From contig CAJTRK010000007.1 of assembly GCA_910578475.1 (NCBI GenBank), positions 1 to 64,000 on the forward strand: a stretch of 64,000 bases of DNA. The letters are read 5' to 3'. The notes beneath the pieces were generated by a model, which worked only from the letters and a program-made list of their open reading frames with translations, searched no databases and was not told the DNA's origin. The position numbers were made by a program, and so were the translations under genes. Position 1 is the first letter of the stretch; every line of letters starts with the position of its first letter. The stretch comes from an uncultured Lachnospiraceae bacterium (GTDB lineage: Bacteria; Bacillota; Clostridia; Lachnospirales; Lachnospiraceae). Shown here piece by piece: positions 25,302 through 34,111 of the stretch.

Positions 25302-27881
25302 ATGGATAAAAAGACAATTAATTTCTTCAGAGGCAGTATTATCAGTGTTATCATTGTCAGCATTGCGGTATTTATTGCGCTGACCCTGTTCATGTCTGTG
25401 AAAACGGAAGAATCAGTCGAAGAAATAAGTTCCAGTTATATGTCCGAAATGAGTATACAGGTTCAACAGAAATTCCAGTCAATCATTGAACTGCGTTTAT
25501 CTCAGGTAAGCGGAATCATTAAAAGCACCTGGTCGGAAGAAATTACATATGGGGACGATTTACTGGAAGATTTAAAGCAGAGCGCACAGGTCAGGGATTT
25601 CAGCTATCTGGCGCTTTATGCAGGTGAAGAAAACAGAGAGGTTATTTTCGGAGAAAAGCTGCATTATACCGATAATCAGCATGTGATGGAACGCCTGATG
25701 CAGGACGGGAATGTCATAGCGGAGGCTGAGACGGATGCGGGAGAGCGGATTTTGCTGCTGGGCGTGCGCGTGGAGTACCCGATGAAAGACGGTCAGAAGA
25801 GCGTTGCGCTCATGGCCGGTTTTCCTATGGATTACCTGAATGAAGCTTTATTTCTGGATGAAGAGGGTACAACGGCATATTATCATATTATCGATATAGA
25901 CGGCAATTTTGTCATTCGAAACAGCGGCGCATACAGGGAAAGTTATTTTGAACGCATTCTCGAGACTTATTCGACTTATGACGGAAAGACACCGGAACAG
26001 TATGTGCAGGAAATGACTGAAGCCATGCAGAATAATCAGACGTATTTTACCAATGTGGTGATTGAGGGAGAAGGAAAACAGATATATTGTTCCAAGCTTT
26101 CCGGCAATACCGACTGGTTTCTGATATTTGCAATTCCGATGGATTTCATGACGAAATCGGTATCCGAACTGGCAGCCGTCAGAGTATGGGTTACGCTTGC
26201 TTCTGTTTTAATTATATTTATCGCGATGGGTATCATTTTCCTGTTGTATTACCGCCTGTCGATGAATCAAATCGACAATCTGGCGAAGGCAAGGCGGGAA
26301 GCAGAACACGCAAATATGGCAAAAAGCGATTTCCTTGCGAGCATGAGTCATGATATCCGTACGCCGATGAATGCGATTATCGGTATGACCGGAATCGCGC
26401 AGAAAAATATAAATGATAAAGAACGGGTGGACGATTGTCTTCGAAAAATCAGCCTTTCCAGCAAGCATTTGCTCGGCTTGATTAACGATGTGCTGGACAT
26501 GTCCAAAATTGACAGCGGTAAGATGGTGTTAAACATGGTTCCGGTTTCGCTGCGGGAGCAGATGGATGATTTGGTCAACATCGTACAACCGCAGGTGAGT
26601 GCGAAGAATCAGATTTTTGATATTTTTATCCGGGATATTCTTTCGGAAGATGTAGTCTGTGATAATGTGCGGTTAAATCAGGTGCTGCTCAATCTGCTTT
26701 CCAATGCGATTAAGTTTACGCCGGAGGGCGGACGGGTCGATGTTTACATGTATCAGGAACAGATGGCAGGAGAAGAGAACGCTGATATCATCAGAACGCA
26801 TTTCCTTGTGAAAGATACGGGAATCGGCATGTCACCGGAGTTTCAGGCAAAGATATGGGATACTTTTGCCAGAGAAGAAAACGAGCAGGTACGCTACATA
26901 ACGGGAAGCGGCCTCGGAACATCCATTGCCAAGAAAATCGTGGATTTGATGGGCGGAACCATCGACCTCGAGAGCGAACAGGGAAAGGGAAGCACTTTCC
27001 ATGTGACGCTCGATTTGCAGAAGTCGGATGTTGATTTGGAAGGAATGAAGCTGCCTGAATGGAATATTCTGGTGGTGGATGATAACCGCGATTTATGTGA
27101 AAGCGCGGTTGCGAATCTGGAAGAGCTTGGCGCCCATGCGGAGTGGACACAGAACGGCATGGAGGCGGTTGAGATGATAGAGGCACACCATCGTGAGGAC
27201 AACGATTATAAGTTTGTTCTGATTGACTGGAAGATGCCGGGAATGGACGGAATAGAGACGATTCGTGAAATCAGAAAGAGAGTCGGAATGGACATTCCGA
27301 TATTCCTGATTTCTGCCTATGACTGGAGCGACATGGAAGAATCGGTAGATGAATCCATGATAGAGGGATTTATTTCCAAACCGTTGTTTAAATCGACGCT
27401 ATATCATCGCCTGAAACAATATGAAGAAAGCTATGACGATAATCAGGAGCAGGATTCCTCGATGGAAGCAGACCTTACCGGTAAGCGCATTCTTCTGGCA
27501 GAGGATATTGATTTGAACTGGGAAGTGGCGAGCGCAATTCTGTCTATGACAGGCGTGGAACTGGACAGGGCTGTAAATGGTCAGGAATGTCTCAATATGT
27601 TTGATAATTCTGAAATCGGTTATTATGATGCGGTTCTGATGGATATCAGAATGCCCATAATGGATGGATATGATGCGACGCGGGCGATTAAGGCACTGGA
27701 ACGAGAAGACAGTAATCTTCCGATTATTGCAATGACGGCCGATGCGTTTTCCGATGATGCGCAGCGCTGTTTGGAGTGCGGCATGGTGGCTCATATCGCG
27801 AAACCGATTGATGTAAAGGAATGTATGCGAATATTGAACAAGTATCTGGGAAACAAGAATGATGAGGGAGAAAACGAATGA
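25302..27881 (+). CDS. Membrane hybrid histidine kinase with two receiver domains
   Basis: An 859-residue kinase. TM1 is at residues ~8-30, an extracellular PDC/dCache-like sensor spans ~31-285, TM2 ~290-315. HisKA has His350 in MSHDIRTPMNAIIGM; HATPase_c has DTGIGM and the variant G-box GSGLGTSIAKK. The first receiver has Asp642 in IDWKMPGMDG; the second has Asp781 in LMDIRMPIMDGY and ends in the KPIDVKE segment. Such kinases pass phosphate through an Hpt protein, and one is encoded immediately upstream. The start at 25302 follows GGAGAAGG; earlier in-frame ATGs lack the membrane signal right after them. The next gene overlaps by 4 bp. Confidence 0.92.
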   Translation: MDKKTINFFRGSIISVIIVSIAVFIALTLFMSVKTEESVEEISSSYMSEMSIQVQQKFQSIIELRLSQVSGIIKSTWSEEITYGDDLLEDLKQSAQVRDFSYLALYAGEENREVIFGEKLHYTDNQHVMERLMQDGNVIAEAETDAGERILLLGVRVEYPMKDGQKSVALMAGFPMDYLNEALFLDEEGTTAYYHIIDIDGNFVIRNSGAYRESYFERILETYSTYDGKTPEQYVQEMTEAMQNNQTYFTNVVIEGEGKQIYCSKLSGNTDWFLIFAIPMDFMTKSVSELAAVRVWVTLASVLIIFIAMGIIFLLYYRLSMNQIDNLAKARREAEHANMAKSDFLASMSHDIRTPMNAIIGMTGIAQKNINDKERVDDCLRKISLSSKHLLGLINDVLDMSKIDSGKMVLNMVPVSLREQMDDLVNIVQPQVSAKNQIFDIFIRDILSEDVVCDNVRLNQVLLNLLSNAIKFTPEGGRVDVYMYQEQMAGEENADIIRTHFLVKDTGIGMSPEFQAKIWDTFAREENEQVRYITGSGLGTSIAKKIVDLMGGTIDLESEQGKGSTFHVTLDLQKSDVDLEGMKLPEWNILVVDDNRDLCESAVANLEELGAHAEWTQNGMEAVEMIEAHHREDNDYKFVLIDWKMPGMDGIETIREIRKRVGMDIPIFLISAYDWSDMEESVDESMIEGFISKPLFKSTLYHRLKQYEESYDDNQEQDSSMEADLTGKRILLAEDIDLNWEVASAILSMTGVELDRAVNGQECLNMFDNSEIGYYDAVLMDIRMPIMDGYDATRAIKALEREDSNLPIIAMTADAFSDDAQRCLECGMVAHIAKPIDVKECMRILNKYLGNKNDEGENE

Positions 27882-29161
27882 AGAACAAAACCATTGCTGC
27901 GCTGTTAATCGTATCTATGCTGTCCGGTCTGACAGCCTGTGGTTCCAAAGAACCGAGCGCTTCTGATTTGACTGCGAACAGAACGAGAGAAATTGAGGAA
28001 ATCGAGGAGCCGGAAGAAAAAGAGGACGAAAAGGAAACTGAGGAAACCGAGAAGCCGGAAGAGAAAGAAACGGAGACAGAGGAAAAAGAAGAGAAAGAGG
28101 CAGCAACAGGTATTGTTTTTGGTTCTGACGAGGCCAAAGGATATGACGGATTCGAATATCTGATGGAGGAACTCATTTCAACATCCAATACCAAATCGGG
28201 TAATAAAATGACACTGTCGGTTTTCGTGCCGGATGGTGATTATCCAAGCGTATCAGGGTCTTATGCGACGAGCGAGCGCATGGGCGTTATGGTGGATGTG
28301 GATATCGACCCGTATCTTCGATATGATTATGAGGACTATACGGTAAGCGAGAATCTGGAAGATTATGTTGAAGAAGAAATAGAATATTCTTCCTATATCT
28401 ACGGCGTAGAAGTCGGCGAGGTCAAAGAAGTCGGAGATGATATTGCCGTATGCGAACTCACTTACATGCAGTTCGATTCGTATGACGGCAGTTATGCGCC
28501 TTATTATCAGGTATACTGCCTGAAAGAACTCGGCGATAATGTCATGGGGCTTGTAGATATCTGCATTATGGCGGATGATACGACCGGAAAGACGAAAAAC
28601 CTTCTGGCAGAATTATCGTCTTTCTACGAGATAGAAATCGGATGGGACGAATCCTTTGGGGAAACCAAGAGAGCGGCGTTTGAAAACAGTGATGAATTTA
28701 ATGCGGATGCTTTTAACCTCGGTTTCATGTCCTTCGAACTTCCGGAAGGATGGGAGAAAGACGAGGACGAAAGTTCATATGGTGAGACTTATTTCGCGCC
28801 GGGCGGCGATGCGATAGGCGGATACGGATATATTTCCATTGAAGAAGATTATGCTTATGATGAAGGCGTTATCGATGAAATGTTAGAGGATTTGGAATAT
28901 ACGCAGGAGTATTTCGAAGAAGTGCTTGGAGAGGATGTTTCGAACCTTATCGTTGAAGATGCCGGAGAAACATTCCTCGGCAAAACGCTCAAGATGGAGA
29001 TGAAGGCCGACGGAGATACCGGAATTTTCTATATCGCGCAGAGCGGTTATTCACAATATGCGATTTACGCGGTTATATGGGCCGGTGAAGGTGAAGAAGC
29101 GTATGAAAGTATGGAAGAAGCTCTGGACAAGCTCTTTGAAACGGGAAAACTGAACAATTAA
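27878..29161 (+). CDS. Lipoprotein with acidic linker, unknown function
   Basis: A 427-residue lipoprotein: signal peptide with lipobox LTAC (Cys21), a Glu/Lys/Thr-rich linker (about 35-80), then two globular regions. The C-terminal ~160 residues, starting at SFELPEGWEKDE and including FAPGGDA and FLGKTLKME, are homologous to the C-terminus of the next gene's product. The start overlaps the stop of the hybrid kinase (ATGA), so its expression is tied to that sensor, and it could be a surface sensing partner. I know no function for it. Confidence 0.8.
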   Translation: MKNKTIAALLIVSMLSGLTACGSKEPSASDLTANRTREIEEIEEPEEKEDEKETEETEKPEEKETETEEKEEKEAATGIVFGSDEAKGYDGFEYLMEELISTSNTKSGNKMTLSVFVPDGDYPSVSGSYATSERMGVMVDVDIDPYLRYDYEDYTVSENLEDYVEEEIEYSSYIYGVEVGEVKEVGDDIAVCELTYMQFDSYDGSYAPYYQVYCLKELGDNVMGLVDICIMADDTTGKTKNLLAELSSFYEIEIGWDESFGETKRAAFENSDEFNADAFNLGFMSFELPEGWEKDEDESSYGETYFAPGGDAIGGYGYISIEEDYAYDEGVIDEMLEDLEYTQEYFEEVLGEDVSNLIVEDAGETFLGKTLKMEMKADGDTGIFYIAQSGYSQYAIYAVIWAGEGEEAYESMEEALDKLFETGKLNN

Positions 29162-29176
29162 TCGACAGTATGGACA

Positions 29177-29212
29177 GAATGCCAGTTTCCAGGAATGCGG
29201 GAACTGGCATTC
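29177..29212 (+). terminator. Hairpin between the two lipoprotein genes
   Basis: GAATGCCAGTTTCC (29177-29190) and GGGAACTGGCATTC (29199-29212) form a 14-bp stem with one mismatch and an 8-nt loop, followed by TTT. It is a moderate intrinsic terminator that may reduce read-through. Confidence 0.55.
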
Positions 29213-29237
29213 TTTGCACATGAGGGAGGGGAAAGGC

Positions 29238-30164
29238 ATGGCTATTGGTATGTGGAACAGAGGAGCAGCAATCGGGTTAAGTATTTGTTTGATAATCGGA
29301 CTTACCGGATGCGGGAAGCAGAATGTTGATAATACGGTTGGAAGAACGCAGGAAGAGGTGCGTGCGGAGGTCAGGAGGCATCTGGAACAGGAGCCTTCCG
29401 GGAAGCCGGAAAATGACGGAAACGGCGAACGGGAAAGTAACGGCGAACGAACAAATAACGGCGAACGGGAAAGTAACAGCGAACGAAAAAATAGCGGTGA
29501 AAATGCCGGGAATCAAGAGAGGAACGAGAAAAAATCAGAACTGGCACGGGCGGCGGCAGAAGAAGCGCTCAGGGGAGAGTCTTCTGCGGGGCGGCATGAT
29601 TATGACGATTCTTCTGCCGACCGGCGTGGGGACGATAATTTCCGGTCCGGAGAGCGTAAAAGCGACGGCACTTTTCAGGTAGACTGCATTTCTTTCGAAC
29701 TTCCGGAAGGATGGGAAAAAGACGAATATTGGAGCGACAGTTACGATATTGTTTTTGCCCCCGGCGGCGATGCGGATTTGTCAGCGGACTGTCTCATTAT
29801 TTCTCAGGTGACGGAGGCTTTTGGCATGATTGATATGTTCCTTGAGAATATGGATGAAATGGCGGAGATACTGGAAGAAGAAATTGCGGAGGAGGAAGAA
29901 GAATACCGTGTGACAATAGATGATATCGGTATGACATTCCTGGGCCATACGCTCAAAATGGAAGCCTTTGTGCGGGATGAAGAGGAGGCGGGGGCCATTG
30001 TCCTTTATTTCGCGGAAGACGATACCAACCTGTATTCTATTTATGCTTATACGATGTTAGAAGACAATGAAGAGAGTGACAGAAAGGAAGGCGTGTCCGC
30101 GCAGCTGGAAGAGGCGCTTCAGATGTTTTTTGATACAGGCCGGGTGGTGGACAGAAGATTATGA
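29238..30164 (+). CDS. Lipoprotein with hydrophilic tandem repeats, paralogous C-terminal domain
   Basis: A 308-residue lipoprotein with lipobox LTGC (Cys25). After it comes a low-complexity region of NGERES/NGERTN-type hexapeptide repeats coded by an 18-bp DNA repeat (29421-29492), then a domain starting at SFELPEGWEKDE shared with the upstream lipoprotein (FAPGGDA, FLGHTLKME, FDTGR). The domain pair shows a gene duplication with divergent linkers. The start at 29238 is supported by GGAGGGG; the earlier TTG and ATG have weaker sites. It overlaps the lipase-like gene by 4 bp. Confidence 0.78.
   Translation: MAIGMWNRGAAIGLSICLIIGLTGCGKQNVDNTVGRTQEEVRAEVRRHLEQEPSGKPENDGNGERESNGERTNNGERESNSERKNSGENAGNQERNEKKSELARAAAEEALRGESSAGRHDYDDSSADRRGDDNFRSGERKSDGTFQVDCISFELPEGWEKDEYWSDSYDIVFAPGGDADLSADCLIISQVTEAFGMIDMFLENMDEMAEILEEEIAEEEEEYRVTIDDIGMTFLGHTLKMEAFVRDEEEAGAIVLYFAEDDTNLYSIYAYTMLEDNEESDRKEGVSAQLEEALQMFFDTGRVVDRRL
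29421..29492 (+). repeat. Four 18-bp coding tandem repeats
   Basis: Four 18-bp units in a row, coding for Asn-Gly/Ser-Glu-Arg-x-x. Units 1 and 3 are identical, units 2 and 4 are closer to each other, giving a 36-bp higher-order period. A fifth degenerate unit follows. All units keep the reading frame, so changes in copy number alter linker length only. Confidence 0.8.
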
Positions 30165-31522
30165 TGCGAAAGATAAAAAGACTGATGTTTGCACTGCTTT
30201 CTGCGGTCGGCATGATGATGCCGGGGATTCTTCTTATGACGAAGACAGGCGGTTTTCGTGCGATATTGTCTCTGACAGTCTCATTCCTCTTTTTACTTTA
30301 TGTGAATATTGCACCCCCGACAGGGAATGCAGGGGACTTGCATGTGGATACGAAGAGGCTGATACAGCTGAGAAGAGGCTCCGCGCTGATTCTGTATGCA
30401 GGCCTGACTTTTCTGCCTTGTGCGCTGTGCTTTTTTTACGGTTTTCGCAGGATGTCCGATTGGACGGGGGGCAAAATTTTACTGGCTGTTCTGTCGGTCC
30501 TGTGCTGGCTGTGCGGAGAAGGCATTCTGCTTCTGAACGGCTGCCTTCGGCTGATGGCTACTTCCGTACAGATGGGAGTGCGTTACCGTCTGCTGCTGCT
30601 TTTATGCTGGTGGATTCCGGTTGTAAATCTGCTCCTTTTTTATAAGCTGTACCGCCTGGCGGAACAGGAGTACGAGACGGAGCGCGAGAAGGAAGAACTG
30701 AACACCGTGCGGAAAGAAAGTGAATGCTGTCATACCAGATACCCGCTTCTGATGGTTCACGGCGTTTTTTTCAGAGATTTCCGCTTCATGAATTACTGGG
30801 GAAGAATTTCGAAAGAACTTATGAAAAACGGCGCGGTTATTTACTATGGGAATCAGCAGTCGGCGGCGTCAGTCGCTTCCTGCGGAGAAGAACTGGCGGA
30901 GCGTATCCGGGAGATTGTCCGGGAGACCGGCTGCGGTAAAGTGAATATTATTGCGCATTCCAAAGGCGGACTGGATGCGAGATACGCCGTCAGCAAGTGC
31001 GGCGCGGCGGATTATACGGCGTCTCTGACGACCGTCAACACACCGCACAGGGGATGTTTTTTTGCCGATTATCTTCTGGAAAAAGCGCCGGATGGGCTGC
31101 GGCGTTTTCTGGCAGCGCGGTATAACGGAACGCTGCGCAGACTGGGAGACAGTTCGCCGGATTTCCTGAGCGCGGTAGAAGACCTGACCGCCAAAGCCTG
31201 TCTTATGAGAAACGGCAGTCTGCCCGACTGTGCTTCCGTTTATTACCGGAGCGTGGCGACTTCCATGAAAAAGGCGAAAAGCGGCCGTTTTCCGTTGAAT
31301 ATGTCCTATTATCTTGTAAAGCATTTTGACGGAGAAAACGACGGACTCGTTTCCATAGATTCCGCGCTGTGGGGAGATGTCTATGCGATACTGCGTCCGA
31401 GGGGGAATCGTGGTATTTCTCACGGCGATATGATAGACCTGAATCGGGAGAATATTCCCGAATTTGATGTGAGGGAATTTTATGTAAACCTCGTAAAGGA
31501 TTTGAAAGAAAAAGGCTTTTAA
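30161..31522 (+). CDS. Membrane-anchored lipase-like alpha/beta hydrolase
   Basis: A 453-residue protein with four to five N-terminal transmembrane segments (residues ~8-165) and an alpha/beta-hydrolase domain of triacylglycerol lipase type. Visible are the oxyanion-hole strand LLMVHGVFF, the nucleophile elbow IIAHSKGGLDARY, the acid region HFDGENDGLVS and the catalytic His in RGISHGDMID. It likely hydrolyses a lipid or ester at the membrane, but the substrate is unknown. The fusion of a multi-pass membrane region to the hydrolase is less common than the secreted form. Coupled by a 4-bp overlap to the lipoprotein upstream. Confidence 0.82.
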   Translation: MMRKIKRLMFALLSAVGMMMPGILLMTKTGGFRAILSLTVSFLFLLYVNIAPPTGNAGDLHVDTKRLIQLRRGSALILYAGLTFLPCALCFFYGFRRMSDWTGGKILLAVLSVLCWLCGEGILLLNGCLRLMATSVQMGVRYRLLLLLCWWIPVVNLLLFYKLYRLAEQEYETEREKEELNTVRKESECCHTRYPLLMVHGVFFRDFRFMNYWGRISKELMKNGAVIYYGNQQSAASVASCGEELAERIREIVRETGCGKVNIIAHSKGGLDARYAVSKCGAADYTASLTTVNTPHRGCFFADYLLEKAPDGLRRFLAARYNGTLRRLGDSSPDFLSAVEDLTAKACLMRNGSLPDCASVYYRSVATSMKKAKSGRFPLNMSYYLVKHFDGENDGLVSIDSALWGDVYAILRPRGNRGISHGDMIDLNRENIPEFDVREFYVNLVKDLKEKGF

Positions 31523-31572
31523 GAGAAGCATTCTGATTAAAATGCCGCTGACGCGGCGGAATGAGAGGAAAC

Positions 31573-32319
31573 ATGAAGAAAGAGATATTCGCCATTTTGT
31601 GCAGCCTGTTCTGTTTTGGTTACTGCATTCTGATTTACAGTATTAAGTCAGGGACCCGGTTTTACCTGATATGGGGAGCGGGAGGCTGCTTTTTTCTGGG
31701 ACTTACGGCGTTCTGGCATTTCGGCATGTGGGCGAAGCTGCCGCATGTCCTGCAGAGGGCGGTCATTCTCGTTGCTGCGCTTGGCGTGCTTGTTTTTGTA
31801 ATCGTGGAAGGCTGCATTATCAGTTCCTGCCGCGCGAAAGGGGAACCGAATCTCGATTATCTTATCGTCCTCGGCGCACAGGTGAAAGAAAAAGGTCCTT
31901 CGGCCGTTTTAAAGTTTCGTCTGGACACGGCTTATGATTATCTGGTCGAAAATGAGAATACACGCTGTATCGTTTCCGGCGGTCAGGGAGCAAACGAACC
32001 TCACAGCGAGGCGCAGGGAATGTATGATTATCTGGTGGGAAAAGGAATCGACAAAGAGCGGATAATTATGGAGGATAAGTCAACGGACACTTCGGAAAAT
32101 ATTGCTTTCAGTTCGGTATTTCTGGATGTGGAAAATGACCATGTAGGCATTGTAACGAATAACTTTCATGTTTTTCGCGGCGTGCATCTGGCAAAACATC
32201 AGGGGATTCAGAATGTCTGCGGGATTGCTGCGCCGTCCAATGTCTATTTTCAGCTGAACAATATGGTTCGCGAATTTTTTGGAATTATAAAAGACCTGGT
32301 TTGCGGAAATTTGATTTAG
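31573..32319 (+). CDS. YdcF family protein (DUF218)
   Basis: A 248-residue protein with three N-terminal transmembrane segments and a C-terminal DUF218 domain: YLIVLGAQVK, the CIVSGGQGANE loop, SEAQGMYDYLV and DTSENIAFS. Members such as SanA, ElyC and YdcF act in envelope biogenesis or bind SAM; the reaction is not established. ATG 31573 is chosen because AGAGGAAA precedes it; ATG 31561 is in frame but overlaps that site. It follows the lipase-like gene by about 50 nt. Confidence 0.85.
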   Translation: MKKEIFAILCSLFCFGYCILIYSIKSGTRFYLIWGAGGCFFLGLTAFWHFGMWAKLPHVLQRAVILVAALGVLVFVIVEGCIISSCRAKGEPNLDYLIVLGAQVKEKGPSAVLKFRLDTAYDYLVENENTRCIVSGGQGANEPHSEAQGMYDYLVGKGIDKERIIMEDKSTDTSENIAFSSVFLDVENDHVGIVTNNFHVFRGVHLAKHQGIQNVCGIAAPSNVYFQLNNMVREFFGIIKDLVCGNLI

Positions 32320-32363
32320 ACATTGGCGGGAGAGTTCTGATATGATAAAATAAGAGGGAAAGT

Positions 32364-33428
32364 TTGAGAAACGGACATGATTACAAAATGAAAAAAACAG
32401 GATTGATAATCGCGGCCGCGGCCATGCTTCTTTTGACGGGGTGCGGCGGCGAAGCGAAAACGGATAATATCAGTGCGGGCATGGAGGCAATTCAGAACCT
32501 GCAATATGAAACGGCGCTGCAGCATTTTGATGCGGCATTGGAAGCGAACGAAAACGAAAGACAGCTCTGCCGCGGCATGGGACTGGCTTATATGGGCCTG
32601 TCGGAATATGAGAATGCCATTGCGTATCTGGAGAAAGCATTGCAGCTGAGCGACGGAACGCCGAAGGATATGGATTTCGATATCAATTACTATCTGGCCA
32701 TCGCGTATTTCAGGAACGGGCAGGCGAGCGATGCCATCGGCGCTTACGATGCGATTCTTGCTCTGCGCCCGAAGGAAACGGAGGCCTGTTTTCTGCGGGG
32801 ATGCGTGAAACTGGAAAGCGGGAATTACGAAGGTGCAAAACAGGATTTTGACCAGGCAATAGCACAGGATAAAGAGAACTATGACAGACTGATAGATATC
32901 TATATCGCATTGTCGGATAACGGCTATAAGGACGTTGGAAAAGAATACTTTCAGCAGGTAATAGCCGACAATGAAAAGACGATTTCCGATTATGACATGG
33001 GCCGCATTTATTATTATCTGGAAGACTATGAAAATGCGAGAAATTATTTGTCCAAAGTGAAAATTTCCACCGATTATGAAGCGTCGTTATACCTGGGAAG
33101 AACGTATGAAGCGCTTGGCGACTATAATTACGCGTCAAGCATTTATAACGACTATACGCTGAACGACCAGAGCCAGCCGGAAATCTATAATCAGCTCGGC
33201 CTGTGCCGGATGCAGATGGGCGAATACGAACTGGCGCTTTCCTCCTTTCAGTCCGCGATGGGCATCGAAGGAAATGATATGATGCAGACGCTGAAATTCA
33301 ATGAAATCGTTGCCTATGAGTACATGAAAGACTATAAGACCGCTGCCGCGCTTATGGGCGATTATCTGAAATCCTATCCGGATGATGAGACGGCGCAGCG
33401 GGAGTATCAGTTTTTGAAGACCCGGTAA
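32364..33428 (+). CDS. TPR lipoprotein
   Basis: A 354-residue lipoprotein with lipobox LLTGC (Cys27 from the TTG start) followed by about eight tetratricopeptide repeats (residues ~40-350). It would sit outside on the membrane as a protein-interaction scaffold. The TTG at 32364 has GAGGGAA at good distance; the ATG at 32388 (MKKTGLII) gives a more typical signal peptide but has no ribosome binding site. A strong GC-rich hairpin follows the stop. Confidence 0.82.
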   Translation: MRNGHDYKMKKTGLIIAAAAMLLLTGCGGEAKTDNISAGMEAIQNLQYETALQHFDAALEANENERQLCRGMGLAYMGLSEYENAIAYLEKALQLSDGTPKDMDFDINYYLAIAYFRNGQASDAIGAYDAILALRPKETEACFLRGCVKLESGNYEGAKQDFDQAIAQDKENYDRLIDIYIALSDNGYKDVGKEYFQQVIADNEKTISDYDMGRIYYYLEDYENARNYLSKVKISTDYEASLYLGRTYEALGDYNYASSIYNDYTLNDQSQPEIYNQLGLCRMQMGEYELALSSFQSAMGIEGNDMMQTLKFNEIVAYEYMKDYKTAAALMGDYLKSYPDDETAQREYQFLKTR

Positions 33429-33442
33429 GAGCGATATATGTG

Positions 33443-33510
33443 GCCGCGTTTCCATGCCGCCCGCCGCCGACAGGAAAGTAATGTTCCGGCGGGCGGCATG
33501 GAAACGCGGC
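33443..33510 (+). terminator. 24-bp perfect GC-rich hairpin after the TPR lipoprotein gene
   Basis: Bases 33443-33466 and 33487-33510 are perfect reverse complements (24 bp) around a 20-nt loop. The stem core GCCGCCCGCCG and loop GACAG resemble the 38.7 and 49.2 kb palindromes. No U-run follows, so it may be a repeat element that also slows transcription. The rest of 33511-33661 has no gene. Confidence 0.65.
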
Positions 33511-33661
33511 GGCCGGAGAACGGCCCGGGGGGTAAGGTTGTTTATTGACAAGCAGAAAACACAATGGTACGATAGCAAGTGTATTGTTTTATTCGAGCCG
33601 TTTATATTGTAAATTTTGTTCTGCATCAGAACGTTGTGCAGGGAAAGGTATGGTATAAGAA

Positions 33662-34066
33662 ATGGGAAAGACTTTTTTACGAGTGAAGGGAATTATAAAA
33701 AAGGATGACAGGTATCTGTTAGTCAAAAGATGGGTGGATGACCATATTCCGGAGCCTTATATATGGGAATTTATCGATACGGAAGTAAATCACGGAGAAG
33801 CGCCGGACGAAGCGGTGCTGCGCGCAATTCAGGAGCTTTTGTCGATTGACGGCAAAATTGAGAAAATTGAATACACATGGTCGAACATGTTGGGCGAAAC
33901 ACACTGTGTCGGCATCGCCTATATCTGCTCCATTCCGGAAGACGAAGAAAAACATATTATTTTGCCGGAAGAGTACGGCGAATACGAGTGGGTAAAGAGA
34001 GAAGAGTTTGAAGATTACATTGAAAACCAGTTCGTACTGCAGGATTTAAAAGATAAAAAACTGTAA
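33662..34066 (+). CDS. Nudix-fold protein with degenerate Nudix box
   Basis: A 134-residue protein with the Nudix fold pattern (YLLVKRW, then the WEF strand and the Nudix helix). Aligned to GX5EX7REUXEEXGU, residues 40-62 give T for the first G, keep Glu46 and Arg54, but have Ala55 for the catalytic Glu, Leu59 for the second Glu of the EE pair and Ser61 for the G. Hydrolysis is therefore doubtful; a nucleotide-binding or regulatory role next to the pyrimidine genes is possible. It lies 45 nt upstream of pyrF on the same strand. Confidence 0.75.
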   Translation: MGKTFLRVKGIIKKDDRYLLVKRWVDDHIPEPYIWEFIDTEVNHGEAPDEAVLRAIQELLSIDGKIEKIEYTWSNMLGETHCVGIAYICSIPEDEEKHIILPEEYGEYEWVKREEFEDYIENQFVLQDLKDKKL

Positions 34067-34111
34067 GGACGGAAGGGAAACATAGTTTCATCCGCACACT
34101 GAGGAAAGGGC

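Noticed and set aside
29421..29510. Regular repeats considered as a CRISPR array
   Set aside because: Units are contiguous, in frame and coding, with no spacers or cas genes near.
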